NCBI RefSeq assembly: GCF_014842925.1
Contig: NZ_JACYXJ010000004.1
Coordinates: 372,001 to 436,000 of the forward strand
Direction of reading: 5' to 3'
Origin: Roseibium polysiphoniae
GTDB lineage: Bacteria; Pseudomonadota; Alphaproteobacteria; Rhizobiales; Stappiaceae
DNA: 64,000 nt
A program made the position numbers and the translations under genes. Below, piece by piece: positions 18,696 to 27,329 of this stretch. How positions within the stretch are numbered: the stretch's first letter is position 1; every line of letters starts with the position of its first letter. The notes below the pieces were generated by a model. The model did not search any database and was not told the DNA's origin. It was given only the letters and a program-made list of their open reading frames with translations.

Positions 18696-19112
18696 ATGTC
18701 CGATCCCCTTTCAGCCACCATGCACATCGCGTCCTCCGGCCTTCAGGCACAATCGGAGCGGCTGCGGGTTGTCTCCGAAAACCTCGCCAATGCGCGTTCG
18801 ACTGGCGAGACCGCCGGCTCCGATCCTTACTCGCGCAAGACCATCACATTCGAGAGCGAGTTCGACCGTGCCCAGTCGGCATCGCTCGTGAAGGTCAAGG
18901 ACATCGGCACAGACAAGGCGCCTTTCCTCGTCGAGTACGAGCCGGGACATCCGGCGGCAGACGAGAACGGTTACGTGAAAATGCCGAACGTGAATGTCCT
19001 CCTGGAACTGGCGGACATGCGCGAGACCAACCGGTCGTATGAAGCCAATTTGAAAGTCATGACGCAGGCCCGCGAAATGGTCATGCGTCACATCGGTTTG
19101 TTGAGGGACTAA
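18696..19112 (+). CDS. flgC: Flagellar basal-body rod protein FlgC
   Basis: FlgC (138 residues) is a rod subunit. It has the N-terminal rod signature (MHIASSGLQAQSERLRVVSENLANARST) and the C-terminal flagellar-bb domain (NVNVLLELADMRETNRSYEANLKVM). It starts two bases after the flgB stop and is certainly co-transcribed with it. Confidence 0.97.
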   Translation: MSDPLSATMHIASSGLQAQSERLRVVSENLANARSTGETAGSDPYSRKTITFESEFDRAQSASLVKVKDIGTDKAPFLVEYEPGHPAADENGYVKMPNVNVLLELADMRETNRSYEANLKVMTQAREMVMRHIGLLRD

Positions 19113-19116
19113 AGCC

Positions 19117-19449
19117 ATGATTGAACAGCTTTCCGGACTGAGTTCCGCAACCGACGGGATCATGAAGTCGGTTTCCGAGACCCGCTACGTCACGACCCCG
19201 AACGGCATAGATGGCGTGGGCGGTGTTGAACAGGTCAGCTTCACGGACACGCTTGCAAATGTTTCGCAGGAAGCCGTGGACCGGATCAAGGCGGGTGAGG
19301 CGGCCTCGATCGCCGGTGTCGACGGACAGGCATCCGTGCAGCAGGTGGTTGAGGCGGTGATGGCCGCAGAATCCAGTCTGCAGACGGCCATCGCCATCCG
19401 GGACAAAGTCGTAACCGCCTATCAGGAAATCAGCCGGATGACGATCTGA
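19117..19449 (+). CDS. fliE: Flagellar hook-basal body protein FliE
   Basis: FliE (110 residues) links the MS ring and the rod. The conserved C-terminal part is present: [28 protein letters not shown], then [37 protein letters not shown]. The gene lies 4 bases after flgC. Confidence 0.96.
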   Translation: MIEQLSGLSSATDGIMKSVSETRYVTTPNGIDGVGGVEQVSFTDTLANVSQEAVDRIKAGEAASIAGVDGQASVQQVVEAVMAAESSLQTAIAIRDKVVTAYQEISRMTI

Positions 19450-19486
19450 GGATCGACTTCGGCGCTTTAAACCTCAGGAGACTGAT

Positions 19487-20275
19487 ATGAAGGCTCTGGC
19501 CATCGCAGCGACCGGCATGAGCGCACAGCAGCTCAATGTCGAAGTGATCGCGAACAACATCGCGAACATGAACACGACAGCATTCAAGCGGGCGCAGGCC
19601 GAGTTCTCCGACCTGCTTTATCAGGCAGAACGCCTGCAGGGCGTGCCGAACCGGGGCGGTGAAGATCCTGTTCCCGAGGGCGCGCAACTCGGACTGGGGG
19701 TCAAGACTTCCGGCATACGCAAGCTGCATGTTCAAGGCACGCTTGCCAACACCGGCAACCAGCTTGACGTTGCACTCAATGGCCGCGGCTGGTTTGAAGT
19801 AACTGGGCCTGACGATGAAACACTCTACACCCGTGCTGGGTCGTTCAACAAAAATGCAGACGGGCGCCTGGTGACGATCGATGGCTACGCGGTTGAGCCG
19901 GCGATTGTCTTCCCTGAAGATACGATTTCCATCGTTATAAATGAGTCCGGCCAGGTCTATGCGCAGGTTGATGGAGAGCTCGATCCTCAAGAACTTGGTC
20001 AGCTGACACTAGCGAATTTCGCCAATGATGTTGGGCTTGAAGCCATCGGCGGCAATTTGTTTCGTGAGACGTCGGCGTCAGGTGTCCCCGTGGCCGGGGT
20101 AGCCGGTGATCCGGGTTTCGGGGTTATTCTTCAGGGCTATCAGGAAGAATCCAATGTCGATCCGGTGAAGGAGATCACCGCACTGATATCCGCACAACGT
20201 GGTTATGAGATGAACTCCAAGGTCATCAAGGCAGCCGACGAGATGGCTGGCACAGTGACCAACGGCATCCGCTAG
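19487..20275 (+). CDS. flgG: Flagellar distal rod protein FlgG
   Basis: FlgG (262 residues) forms the distal rod. It carries the rod motif ([27 protein letters not shown]) at the N-terminus and the typical FlgG stretches [29 protein letters not shown]. At the C-terminus are [32 protein letters not shown] and DEMAGTV. It has a CAGGAG ribosome site. The 37-base gap after fliE shows no sign of a separate promoter. Confidence 0.97.
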   Translation: MKALAIAATGMSAQQLNVEVIANNIANMNTTAFKRAQAEFSDLLYQAERLQGVPNRGGEDPVPEGAQLGLGVKTSGIRKLHVQGTLANTGNQLDVALNGRGWFEVTGPDDETLYTRAGSFNKNADGRLVTIDGYAVEPAIVFPEDTISIVINESGQVYAQVDGELDPQELGQLTLANFANDVGLEAIGGNLFRETSASGVPVAGVAGDPGFGVILQGYQEESNVDPVKEITALISAQRGYEMNSKVIKAADEMAGTVTNGIR

Positions 20276-20296
20276 ATCTCAAAAGGGAGAAACCGG

Positions 20297-20761
20297 ATGC
20301 CCCGGAAATCCAAATTTGCCCGGCTTTTTCTCTTCGCCGTAGGGGCGCTTGTTCCAGCACAGCTTTATGCGGCTGGCGTCCAACTCCCTGTGCCGCGCGT
20401 GACGATCCACCCAGGCGACCAGCTGTCAGGGCAGAACATTGTCGAACGACGTTTTCCTAAGCGGACGACCCAGCAGTTCGCGGTGGTGTCCCACCGCAAT
20501 GAGCTGATTGGCATGGTCGCCCGGCGGACGCTGCTGCCGGGCAAACCCGTGCCGATCAATGCGATCACCGAGCAGCTTCTGGTGAAGCGCGGCGATGCGG
20601 CCAAGCTGGTTTTTCGTGAGCAGGGATTGCGGATCGTGATGCAGGTGGAGGCCCTGCAGTCCGGAGGCTCCGGGGCGACGGTCAGGGTCCGGAACATTGA
20701 TAGCGGCGTTGTGGTGATTGGCACCGTGCAGTCCGACGGATCCATTCGAGCAGGGAATTAA
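20297..20761 (+). CDS. flgA: Flagellar P-ring assembly chaperone FlgA
   Basis: FlgA is a periplasmic chaperone for P-ring formation by FlgI. The 154-residue protein starts with a signal peptide (KFARLFLFAVGALVPAQLYA) and contains the SAF-like beta-clip (LPVPRVTIHPGDQLSGQNI, ARRTLLPGKPVPINAITE). The C-terminal part (LVFREQGLRIVMQVEALQSG, VRVRNIDSGVVVIGTVQSDG) is that of FlgA. It is shorter than enterobacterial FlgA (about 220), as in other alphaproteobacteria, and directly precedes flgI. Confidence 0.94.
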   Translation: MPRKSKFARLFLFAVGALVPAQLYAAGVQLPVPRVTIHPGDQLSGQNIVERRFPKRTTQQFAVVSHRNELIGMVARRTLLPGKPVPINAITEQLLVKRGDAAKLVFREQGLRIVMQVEALQSGGSGATVRVRNIDSGVVVIGTVQSDGSIRAGN

Positions 20762-20765
20762 ACGC

Positions 20766-21866
20766 ATGCGCCGACTTCTGATTTTTCTTCTGGTGCTGCT
20801 GGCGGCCGCGCCGTCAAATGCAATGGTGCGGATCAAGGATATCGCTTCCCTTCAGGGTGTACGAGACAACCAGCTCGTCGGTTATGGCTTGGTGCTCGGT
20901 CTAAAGGGATCGGGCGACAGTCTCAGGAATTCGCCATTCACCGAGCAATCCCTTCAATCGATGCTCGAGAGCCTTGGCGTCAATGTTCGTGATTCAAGAC
21001 TACGAACACGTAATGTGGCAGCGGTTGTGGTGACAGCGGATATGCCCGCTTTCATAGGCAAAGGCTCGCGCGTCGATGTCAGTGTGGCATCGCTTGGAGA
21101 TGCCACGTCTCTTGCCGGCGGTACGTTGATTGCAACGCCTCTCCTTGGTGCCGACGGCCGCATCTATGCGGTGGCGCAGGGTGCAGTGGCTGTCTCTGGA
21201 TTTGCCGAGGCGGGCCAGGCGGAAAGTCTGACACAGGGCATTCCAACTGCGGGGCGTGTGCCCAATGGTGCGCTGATCGAACAAAATATTCCTGCTCGCT
21301 TTGCTAATATTCCGAACCTGGTCCTGGAGCTGAACAACCCGGATTTCCGGACGGCCGTGCGGATTACAGATGCGATCAATCGTCATGCGCGCCAGAGGTA
21401 TGGAAAGGCTGTTGCCAAGGAGCGGGACCTTCGGACCGTCGACCTTACTCCTCCGGGCAAGATCAGTCTGACGCGTTTTGTCGCCGAGATCGAGGCTCTC
21501 AGGGTTCAGCCCGATCAGTCGGCGAAGGTTGTGATCGACGAGCGCACGGGAACGGTGGTGATTGGCCGAGAGGTTCAGATTTCAACGGTCGCGATCACTC
21601 ATGGCAATTTGACAGTCCGGATCACCGAAACGCCGGAGGTCTCACAGCCTTCTCCGTTCTCGCAAAATGGTGAAACCGTCACGGTGCCGCGGACCTATGT
21701 CGATGCGCAGCAGGACGGTGGGCAGCTGGCTTTTGTCGGCGGCACGGATCTCCCCACACTTGTGCGCGGCCTGAACCGTATCGGGCTTAAACCGACCGGT
21801 ATCATCGCGATTTTGCAGGCGATCAAGACGGCGGGTGCGCTTCAGGCGGAATTGGTGATCCAGTAA
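20766..21866 (+). CDS. flgI: Flagellar P-ring protein FlgI
   Basis: FlgI forms the periplasmic P ring around the rod. The 366-residue protein has a signal peptide (LLIFLLVLLAAAPSNAM) and the family start VRIKDIASLQGVRDNQLVGYGLVLGLKGSGD. Later motifs are GSRVDVSVASLGDATSLAGGTL and the C-terminal VGGTDLPTLVRGLNRIGLKPTGIIAILQAIK. The ATG at 20766 is 4 bases after the flgA stop; the open frame extends upstream into flgA but without the signal peptide at its end. Confidence 0.97.
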   Translation: MRRLLIFLLVLLAAAPSNAMVRIKDIASLQGVRDNQLVGYGLVLGLKGSGDSLRNSPFTEQSLQSMLESLGVNVRDSRLRTRNVAAVVVTADMPAFIGKGSRVDVSVASLGDATSLAGGTLIATPLLGADGRIYAVAQGAVAVSGFAEAGQAESLTQGIPTAGRVPNGALIEQNIPARFANIPNLVLELNNPDFRTAVRITDAINRHARQRYGKAVAKERDLRTVDLTPPGKISLTRFVAEIEALRVQPDQSAKVVIDERTGTVVIGREVQISTVAITHGNLTVRITETPEVSQPSPFSQNGETVTVPRTYVDAQQDGGQLAFVGGTDLPTLVRGLNRIGLKPTGIIAILQAIKTAGALQAELVIQ

Positions 21867-21877
21867 GCCGCTGGCAC

Positions 21878-21892
21878 CAGCTCCGCACAAGC
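21878..21892 (+). promoter_or_regulatory. Flagellar 15-bp element upstream of motE
   Basis: CAGCTCCGCACAAGC matches the shared flagellar element at 13 of 15 positions and ends 50 bases before the motE start. It shows that motE-flgH-fliL-fliP probably has its own promoter. The overlapping TGGCAC-N8-GC resembles a sigma-54 site, but this is not conserved at the other copies. Confidence 0.7.
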
Positions 21893-21942
21893 ATCCTGCG
21901 AAATAGTCTTTTCAAAGAAATTCCCAGAAAGGACGACAGTCC

Positions 21943-22479
21943 ATGGCCACAAACAATGCAGGTTCCGGTTCGGTGAGAACTCATCTTCTCGCCGGTTGTT
22001 TTGCGATTTCTCTTTCGGTCCTGCCATTGGCCGCACAGCCAGTGTCAAAGCCGGTCCTGGCTGCAGAGGAAGAGTTGCAAAGCGACGCAGAGCTTTACTG
22101 CAAGAACATTGCAGCTTCGGCGGAGGAGGCGCGCCTGTCCTGGCAGACATGGCAGTTGGTTTCACTGGAAGCGAAGGTTCGACAACAGGTCGAAAAACTC
22201 GAGCGCAAGCAACAGGAGTTTGAAGCTTGGGTGGAACGACGGGAGCGGCTGCTTTCAGAAGTTGAGGGCCACGTTGTCTCCATTGTTTCGCGGATGCGCC
22301 CTGAAACTGCCGCAGCGCAGCTGGCGACGACCGATGAAGAAACCGCGATGGGCGTTCTGCTGAAGCTCAAGGCCCGCGTTGCGAGCAACATTCTCGATGA
22401 AATGGACCCGGCTCGTGCCGCCCAACTCACCCAGGCCATGGTCGGATTTACCGACCCAGAAGGCGCCGGAGGTTTTTGA
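21943..22479 (+). CDS. motE: Flagellar motor chaperone MotE
   Basis: The 178-residue protein has an N-terminal signal or anchor segment (LLAGCFAISLSVLPLAAQP), a coiled coil (residues about 65-110, EAKVRQQVEKLERKQQEFEAWVERR), and a C-terminal MgtE-N-like helical domain (MRPETAAAQLATTDEETAMGVLLKLKARVASNILDEMDP). This is the layout of rhizobial MotE, a periplasmic chaperone for the motor protein MotC, and motC is present in this island. Its stop overlaps the flgH start by one base. Confidence 0.88.
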   Translation: MATNNAGSGSVRTHLLAGCFAISLSVLPLAAQPVSKPVLAAEEELQSDAELYCKNIAASAEEARLSWQTWQLVSLEAKVRQQVEKLERKQQEFEAWVERRERLLSEVEGHVVSIVSRMRPETAAAQLATTDEETAMGVLLKLKARVASNILDEMDPARAAQLTQAMVGFTDPEGAGGF

Positions 22480-23183
22480 TGCGTTTGATTGTTCCAATCT
22501 GCCTCAGTCTGGGTCTGGCGGCTTGTGCCGGCCAGCTTCAGGATGTGGGAAAAGCTCCCAACATGTCACCCGTTGGCTATGGGCTTGCGGCCCAACCGCG
22601 TGCGGCCTATCCGCTGAACACGTTCACGCCCGGTGCGGTTAAGGACTACAATTCGCTTTGGGTCAGTGACCGGGAAGACTTTTTCTCCGATCCGCGTGCG
22701 CGCCGGGTCGGTGATGTCGTGACCGTCAAGATCGCAATCAACGACAAGGCAACTCTGGACAATACGTCTGACCGCAGCCGCACCTCCTCGCTGGGCATTG
22801 GCGGCGACCTGTCCGCAGGATGGGATGGCAGCTCTGTGGGCGGCGACGCTGATCTCGGTCTCGATTCCGGTTCGTCATCGGCCGGCAAGGGGTCGATCGA
22901 CCGCTCAGAAGAGATTGAATTCTCGGTTGCTGCAGTGGTCACGGACCGTCTTCCCAATGGAAACCTGGTTATTGCAGGCTCCCAGGAGATACGCGTCAAT
23001 TACGAGATGCGGGTGCTAAACATCGCGGGCATCGTGCGTCCACGTGACATCCAGAGCAACAACACCATTCCTTACGACAAGATCGCAGAGGCACGCGTTT
23101 CCTACGGCGGCCGCGGGCGCCTGACCGAGGTGCAGCAGCCTGGCTGGGGACAGCAGATCTACGATGTCGTCACGCCATTCTAA
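22479..23183 (+). CDS. flgH: Flagellar L-ring lipoprotein FlgH
   Basis: FlgH forms the outer-membrane L ring. The 234-residue protein has a lipoprotein signal with lipobox LAAC (Cys16). The conserved L-ring motifs are SLWVSDREDFFSDPRARRVGDVVTVKI, LPNGNLVIAGSQEIRVNYEMRVLNIAGIVRPRDI, and a C-terminus ending IYDVVTPF. The ATG at 22479 has GGAGG upstream and overlaps the motE stop (TGATG). Confidence 0.97.
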   Translation: MRLIVPICLSLGLAACAGQLQDVGKAPNMSPVGYGLAAQPRAAYPLNTFTPGAVKDYNSLWVSDREDFFSDPRARRVGDVVTVKIAINDKATLDNTSDRSRTSSLGIGGDLSAGWDGSSVGGDADLGLDSGSSSAGKGSIDRSEEIEFSVAAVVTDRLPNGNLVIAGSQEIRVNYEMRVLNIAGIVRPRDIQSNNTIPYDKIAEARVSYGGRGRLTEVQQPGWGQQIYDVVTPF

Positions 23184-23201
23184 GCTGGAAGGTCAATTCT
23201 C

Positions 23202-23708
23202 ATGAAGCTTCTTTCAGCGCCCTCGGGGCATGAACCTTACGGATCCAATGACACACGTGCGTCCTTCTGGATTGGCTTTGTTGTGCTGACGATGATCTCG
23301 GTTGGAACAGGCGCAATGCTTGCCGCACATCTGGTGGATTTCACGCGCACAAGCGTTCAGAGGGATTTTCTGAACCTAGAGGATGATGCCACAGGTGTTC
23401 CCCTGCAGGTCCAAAATGCGAGGTTGCGTACCTTGAATCCGCTGGTCACCAATCTGGCGGCACCACGCGATGCCTGGATCCGGGTCCAAGCCTCGGTGGT
23501 TCTCTCCGAGCAACCCGTCGATGATATCGGCATTCTGACAGGTCATATCGAAGAAGACATTCTGGCCTATCTCAGAACGCTGACGATCTCCCACATAGAG
23601 GGAGCTGTCGGTCTGCAACATCTACGGGAAGATCTGAACGAGCGAGCCGTCGCTCGGTCAAAAGGTGCCGTCCGCGAAATCATCCTTGAATCCCTGGTGA
23701 TCCAGTAA
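23202..23708 (+). CDS. fliL: Flagellar basal body-associated protein FliL
   Basis: FliL is a single-pass inner-membrane protein around the stator. The 168-residue protein has a transmembrane helix (FWIGFVVLTMISVGTGAMLAAHLV) and a periplasmic domain with the FliL pattern (VQASVVLSEQP, ILTGHIEEDILAYLRTLTISHIEGAVGLQHLREDLNERA). The C-terminus (VREIILESLVIQ) matches the family end. The stop overlaps the fliP start by one base (TAATG). Confidence 0.94.
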   Translation: MKLLSAPSGHEPYGSNDTRASFWIGFVVLTMISVGTGAMLAAHLVDFTRTSVQRDFLNLEDDATGVPLQVQNARLRTLNPLVTNLAAPRDAWIRVQASVVLSEQPVDDIGILTGHIEEDILAYLRTLTISHIEGAVGLQHLREDLNERAVARSKGAVREIILESLVIQ

Positions 23709-24448
23709 TGCGTATTGGCATAGCCGCTTTGCTTCTTCTGGCCACAGCCGGTACGGCTGCTGCTCAGGTTCCCGATCTCTCGACACTTCTGCCGGAAGGT
23801 GAGGGCAGTGCCAGCGGTCGCATAGTTCAGATCATTGCCTTGATGACCGTTCTGTCGGTCGCGCCGGGCATCTTGATCATGGTGACAAGTTTCACACGCT
23901 TTGCGATCGCTTTTTCGTTTTTGCGCAGTGGTATCGGCCTGCAAACCACGCCAGGCAACCTGATCCTGATCTCCCTGTCTCTGTTCATGACATTCTACGT
24001 CATGGCGCCGACTTTCGATGCGGCCTGGACCAAGGGCGTAACGCCTTTGATGAACAACGAGATCACTGAAGCGCAGGCCTATGAGGAGATCACCGAACCG
24101 TTCCGGGAGTTCATGCTGACCCAGGTGCGCGAAGAGGATCTGGTTCTGTTTGATGATCTTGCGCTGGGCCGGGTGACGGATGAAGAAGCAGCCTCCGCAG
24201 AGGAAGTTGAGCTGCGCGTGCTTATTCCGGCCTTCATGGTTTCGGAACTCCGCCGTGGGTTCGAGATTGGCTTTCTCATCGCGCTGCCTTTTTTGGTCAT
24301 CGATATGATCGTTGCGACCATCACCATGTCCATGGGCATGATGATGTTGCCGCCGACCGTGATTTCCCTCCCGTTCAAGGCGCTGTTTTTCGTTCTGATT
24401 GACGGCTGGAATCTTCTGGTTGGCAGTCTTGTCAGATCCTTTTTCTGA
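23708..24448 (+). CDS. fliP: Flagellar type III export gate protein FliP
   Basis: FliP (246 residues) is a core subunit of the FliPQR export gate. It has a cleavable signal peptide (LLLLATAGTAAAQ) and the family helices with VAPGILIMVTSFTRFAIAFSFLRSGIG. It also has EPFREFMLTQVREEDLVLF, LIPAFMVSELRRGFEIGFLIALPFLVIDM and the C-terminal GMMMLPPTVISLPFKALFFVLIDGWNLLVGSL. It ends the motE-flgH-fliL-fliP unit, away from fliQ and fliR. Confidence 0.98.
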   Translation: MRIGIAALLLLATAGTAAAQVPDLSTLLPEGEGSASGRIVQIIALMTVLSVAPGILIMVTSFTRFAIAFSFLRSGIGLQTTPGNLILISLSLFMTFYVMAPTFDAAWTKGVTPLMNNEITEAQAYEEITEPFREFMLTQVREEDLVLFDDLALGRVTDEEAASAEEVELRVLIPAFMVSELRRGFEIGFLIALPFLVIDMIVATITMSMGMMMLPPTVISLPFKALFFVLIDGWNLLVGSLVRSFF

Positions 24449-24464
24449 CGCCAGTTCACCTGGC

Positions 24465-24479
24465 AAGCTTCGCACAAGC
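24465..24479 (+). promoter_or_regulatory. Flagellar 15-bp element upstream of flagellin
   Basis: AAGCTTCGCACAAGC matches the shared element at 13 of 15 positions, and twelve bases (CGCACAAGCATC) are identical to the motE copy. Unlike the others it lies 135 bases from the start codon, leaving room for a long structured leader. It sits inside an inverted repeat GCAAGC-N14-GCTTGC (24464-24489). Confidence 0.7.
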
Positions 24480-24508
24480 ATCGCTTGCTAGGTTGAAATC
24501 ACGACAGG

Positions 24509-24574
24509 TTGAGCCGAACCTAACTAAGGCTCAAAGGCATGAAGCCGCCCTGCCGTGCCGGTGAGAACCCGGCA
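24509..24574 (+). promoter_or_regulatory. Structured 5' leader of flagellin mRNA
   Basis: Two hairpins lie between the promoter element and the flagellin start: TTGAGCC (24509-24515) with GGCTCAA (24528-24534), and TGCCGG (24556-24561) with CCGGCA (24569-24574, 7-base loop). In Caulobacter, FlbT acts on the structured 5' leader of flagellin mRNA (established knowledge). flbT and flaF are present in this island, so these stems are candidate targets. No T-run follows either stem, so they are not terminators. Confidence 0.5.
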
Positions 24575-24614
24575 TGTCCCATTCTTCCAACTTAAAACTT
24601 GAAAGGGACACATC

Positions 24615-25532
24615 ATGTCTAGCCTTATGACAAACGCTTCTGCAATGACCGCTTTGCAGACCCTGAACTCAACCAACAAATCCATGTCGGAAGTTCAGAG
24701 CCGTATTTCTACCGGTTACCGTGTGAACGGCGCCGAAGACAACGCGGCTTACTGGTCCATCGCGACCACCATGCGCTCTGACAACATGGCACTGTCCGCT
24801 GTTGAAGATGCTCTTGGTCTCGGTGCCGCTACGATCGACGTCATGTACACATCAATGGAATCGACCGTTGATGTCATGAACGAAATCAAGGCGAAAGTGG
24901 TTGCAGCCAGCTCGGAAGGTGTTGACCGCGCGAAGATCCAGTCCGACATCACTGAACTTCAGAACCAGCTGCAGACCATCGGCGACTCTTCTGTGTTCAA
25001 CGGTGAGAACTGGCTTTCTTCCGACGTCACGACTGTGACGACTGCTGAAATCGTGTCCTCGTTCACCCGTGCAGGTGGTTCCGTTGACATTCAGACGACT
25101 TCTGTCGATCTGACTGCAGTTCAGCTCTATGATTCTGCTGGTGGTACCACTGGTATCCTGGATCAGGACCGTGGCTTTGCTGCTCTTGCAGGTATCACAG
25201 GTGACGGCATTGCGGATTTCGACATCTCCGCACTGACCGACGCTGACGCTGCCAGCATCGACACCCTCGTTGCCGGTATCGACGCTGCTCTCGAAGACAT
25301 CACCGATGCAGCAACCCTGCTCGGTTCCGTCAAGAGCCGCGTTGACCTTCAGATGGACTTCGTGTCCGAACTGACGGATGCCATCGACCGTGGTGTTGGC
25401 CAGCTGGTTGACGCTGACATGAACGAAGAATCGACACGCCTCCAGGCTCTGCAGGTTCAGCAGCAGCTCGGTATCCAGGCTCTGTCGATTGCAAACTCCA
25501 ACAGCCAGAACATTCTGTCGCTGTTCCAGTAA
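24615..25532 (+). CDS. Flagellin
   Basis: This is the filament subunit, 305 residues. The N-terminal D0/D1 helices (TNASAMTALQTLNSTNKSM, QSRISTGYRVNGAEDNAAYW) and the C-terminal helices (NEESTRLQALQVQQQLGIQALSIANSNSQNILSLFQ) are conserved. They are separated by a short variable region (about residues 140-220), as in compact alphaproteobacterial flagellins. It has an AAAGGGA ribosome site, its own promoter element, a structured leader and a strong terminator, so it is a single-gene unit. It is the only flagellin gene in the window. Confidence 0.97.
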   Translation: MSSLMTNASAMTALQTLNSTNKSMSEVQSRISTGYRVNGAEDNAAYWSIATTMRSDNMALSAVEDALGLGAATIDVMYTSMESTVDVMNEIKAKVVAASSEGVDRAKIQSDITELQNQLQTIGDSSVFNGENWLSSDVTTVTTAEIVSSFTRAGGSVDIQTTSVDLTAVQLYDSAGGTTGILDQDRGFAALAGITGDGIADFDISALTDADAASIDTLVAGIDAALEDITDAATLLGSVKSRVDLQMDFVSELTDAIDRGVGQLVDADMNEESTRLQALQVQQQLGIQALSIANSNSQNILSLFQ

Positions 25533-25555
25533 TCCATTCGACCTTCGGATGGCTG

Positions 25556-25584
25556 AAAGCCGCGCCCTTGGGCGCGGCTTTTTT
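25556..25584 (+). terminator. Intrinsic terminator after flagellin
   Basis: AAGCCGCGCC (25557-25566) pairs with GGCGCGGCTT (25571-25580) across a 4-base loop, followed by a T-run. This is a strong rho-independent terminator 24 bases after the flagellin stop codon, and it isolates flagellin from the fliF unit. Confidence 0.92.
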
Positions 25585-25611
25585 CGTTTTCAAGATGGTC
25601 TGAGCTTGCGC

Positions 25612-25626
25612 AACCCTCGCACAAGG
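25612..25626 (+). promoter_or_regulatory. Flagellar 15-bp element upstream of fliF
   Basis: AACCCTCGCACAAGG matches the shared element at 12 of 15 positions and ends 53 bases before the fliF start. GCCAATAC follows after 6 bases and resembles the sigma-28 -10 sequence GCCGATAA at 6 of 8 positions, the best such match among the copies. Confidence 0.68.
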
Positions 25627-25679
25627 TCGCCCGCCAATACTCGCCTTCAATATCGGACGTCTCACTTTAGGGGTGTGGA

Positions 25680-27329
25680 ATGCCAGGCCGTGAACACGCA
25701 GAAAAACTCTGGGCTAACTTACAAGAACTCGGCGCCAAGCGGCTGATGGCGCTTGCGCTTATCGGGCTGGCGACGATCCTGACGGTCGGGGTCGGTGCTT
25801 ATTATCTCAGCCGTCCCGAACAGGCGGTGCTTTATACCGGCCTTGAGGGCGAGGACGTTACCCGCATCGGATCGGCCCTGCAGGATGCTGGCATCGACTA
25901 TGATGTCAGTGCCGATGGCACGGCCGTCATGGTCAACCATGGATCAACGGCCAAAGCGCGTATGTTGCTTGCCGAGAAGGGCCTTCCGCGTGGCGCTGAT
26001 GCCGGCTACGAACTCTTTGATGAGCTGGGGTCGCTCGGACTGACGTCCTTCATGCAGGAAGTGACCAGAGTTCGTGCGCTTGAAGGTGAGCTTGCCCGGA
26101 CCATTCAGCTGATGCAGGGCGTACGCGCCGCACGGGTCCATATCGTGCTTCCGGAAAAAGGTTCCTTCCGGCGTGATCAACAACCGCCATCGGCGTCTGT
26201 GGTGATCCGGTCTGATATACCCGATGACATCCGCACTGCGGACGCCATACGCCATCTGGTTGCAGCTGGCGTGCCCGGTATGAAGGCCGACAAGGTGACG
26301 GTTCTCGACACATCCGGCGGTATCCTTGCGGCTGGGCAGGACCCCGCGAAAGCGTCGGCAGGTCAGCTGGCCAATCTGGAAACAGCAGTCAGTAATCGCA
26401 TCCAGGAGAGCATTCGAAAGACCCTGACGCCCTATCTTGGGCTGGAGAATTTCGAGGTCAGCGTTGCTGCCGATTTGAATACGGACCGCCGGCATATCGC
26501 GGAAACGATTTTCGACCCAGATTCTCGTACGGAGCGCTCGGTGCGTTCGGTGCGCGAAAGCGAGAACGCTCAGAACTCCAGCGTCGAAGCGCCAACGACG
26601 GTCGAACAGAACCTTCCGGAGGAAACGGTCGATGCCGACAATGGCGAGCGATCCTCCGAGGAAAACCAGCGCCGTGAGGAGACCGTCAACTACGAGATTT
26701 CCTCCAAACGGATCGAGACCTCGCAGGATGGCTACAAGGTTGAACGCCTTTCGATCGCCGTCCTTGTCGATCGCGCAAGGCTACATGCTTCGCTCGGAGG
26801 CGATCCGACAGAAGAACAGGTGCAGGCACAGCTTATAGAAATCAGCGAGTTGGCGGCATCCTCGGCCGGTGTCGACGATGCGCGCGGCGACCATGTGAAA
26901 GTCTCACTAGTTGACTTCGTCAATGGAGGCCGCGATCTCGAGCCGATCCCGCCGCTTTCGGTTTCCGAATATCTTCTGCGGCAGTCCGGCAACATCATCA
27001 ATGCGGTCGCCATCCTTGCAGTCGCGGCGCTGGTGGTCTGGTTTGGATTGCGTCCCGCAGTCGCTGTTTTGGTCCCGCAAGTCACCAAGTCGGAAACGGA
27101 GATTGCCGAGCTTGCGATGCTTCCGGCCGAAGGCGAAGAGCAGGCCGCAACCGGCGAATATGCCGAGCAGGCCTACCTGGTGCCGCCGGATCACTCCGAC
27201 ATGCTGCAGGATCTGACCAGCAAGATGAACCAGTCTCCGCTCAAGAAGCTCGAGTCCTTGCTTGAGTACAACGAAGAGCAGTCAGCCGCGATCCTCCGCC
27301 AGTGGCTTTATGACGGGGAGAACGCGTGA
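25680..27329 (+). CDS. fliF: Flagellar MS-ring protein FliF
   Basis: FliF (549 residues) forms the MS ring in the inner membrane. It has an N-terminal helix (LMALALIGLATILTVGVGAYYL) and the ring-building YscJ-like domain (LYTGLEGEDVTRIGSALQDAGIDY, LAEKGLPRGADAGYELFDELGS, VTRVRALEGELARTI, VRAARVHIVLPE). A second helix lies near residue 440 (NIINAVAILAVAALVVWFGLRPAV), followed by a cytoplasmic C-terminus that binds FliG. It opens the fliF-fliH-like-motB-motC-fliK-transglycosylase unit and overlaps the next gene by one base. Confidence 0.98.
   Translation: MPGREHAEKLWANLQELGAKRLMALALIGLATILTVGVGAYYLSRPEQAVLYTGLEGEDVTRIGSALQDAGIDYDVSADGTAVMVNHGSTAKARMLLAEKGLPRGADAGYELFDELGSLGLTSFMQEVTRVRALEGELARTIQLMQGVRAARVHIVLPEKGSFRRDQQPPSASVVIRSDIPDDIRTADAIRHLVAAGVPGMKADKVTVLDTSGGILAAGQDPAKASAGQLANLETAVSNRIQESIRKTLTPYLGLENFEVSVAADLNTDRRHIAETIFDPDSRTERSVRSVRESENAQNSSVEAPTTVEQNLPEETVDADNGERSSEENQRREETVNYEISSKRIETSQDGYKVERLSIAVLVDRARLHASLGGDPTEEQVQAQLIEISELAASSAGVDDARGDHVKVSLVDFVNGGRDLEPIPPLSVSEYLLRQSGNIINAVAILAVAALVVWFGLRPAVAVLVPQVTKSETEIAELAMLPAEGEEQAATGEYAEQAYLVPPDHSDMLQDLTSKMNQSPLKKLESLLEYNEEQSAAILRQWLYDGENA

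Noticed and set aside
21871..21887. Sigma-54-like TGGCAC-N8-GC upstream of motE
   Set aside because: The -24/-12 bases fit reasonably, but none of the other flagellar copies has GG and GC at this spacing, so it is most likely coincidence with the shared 15-bp element.
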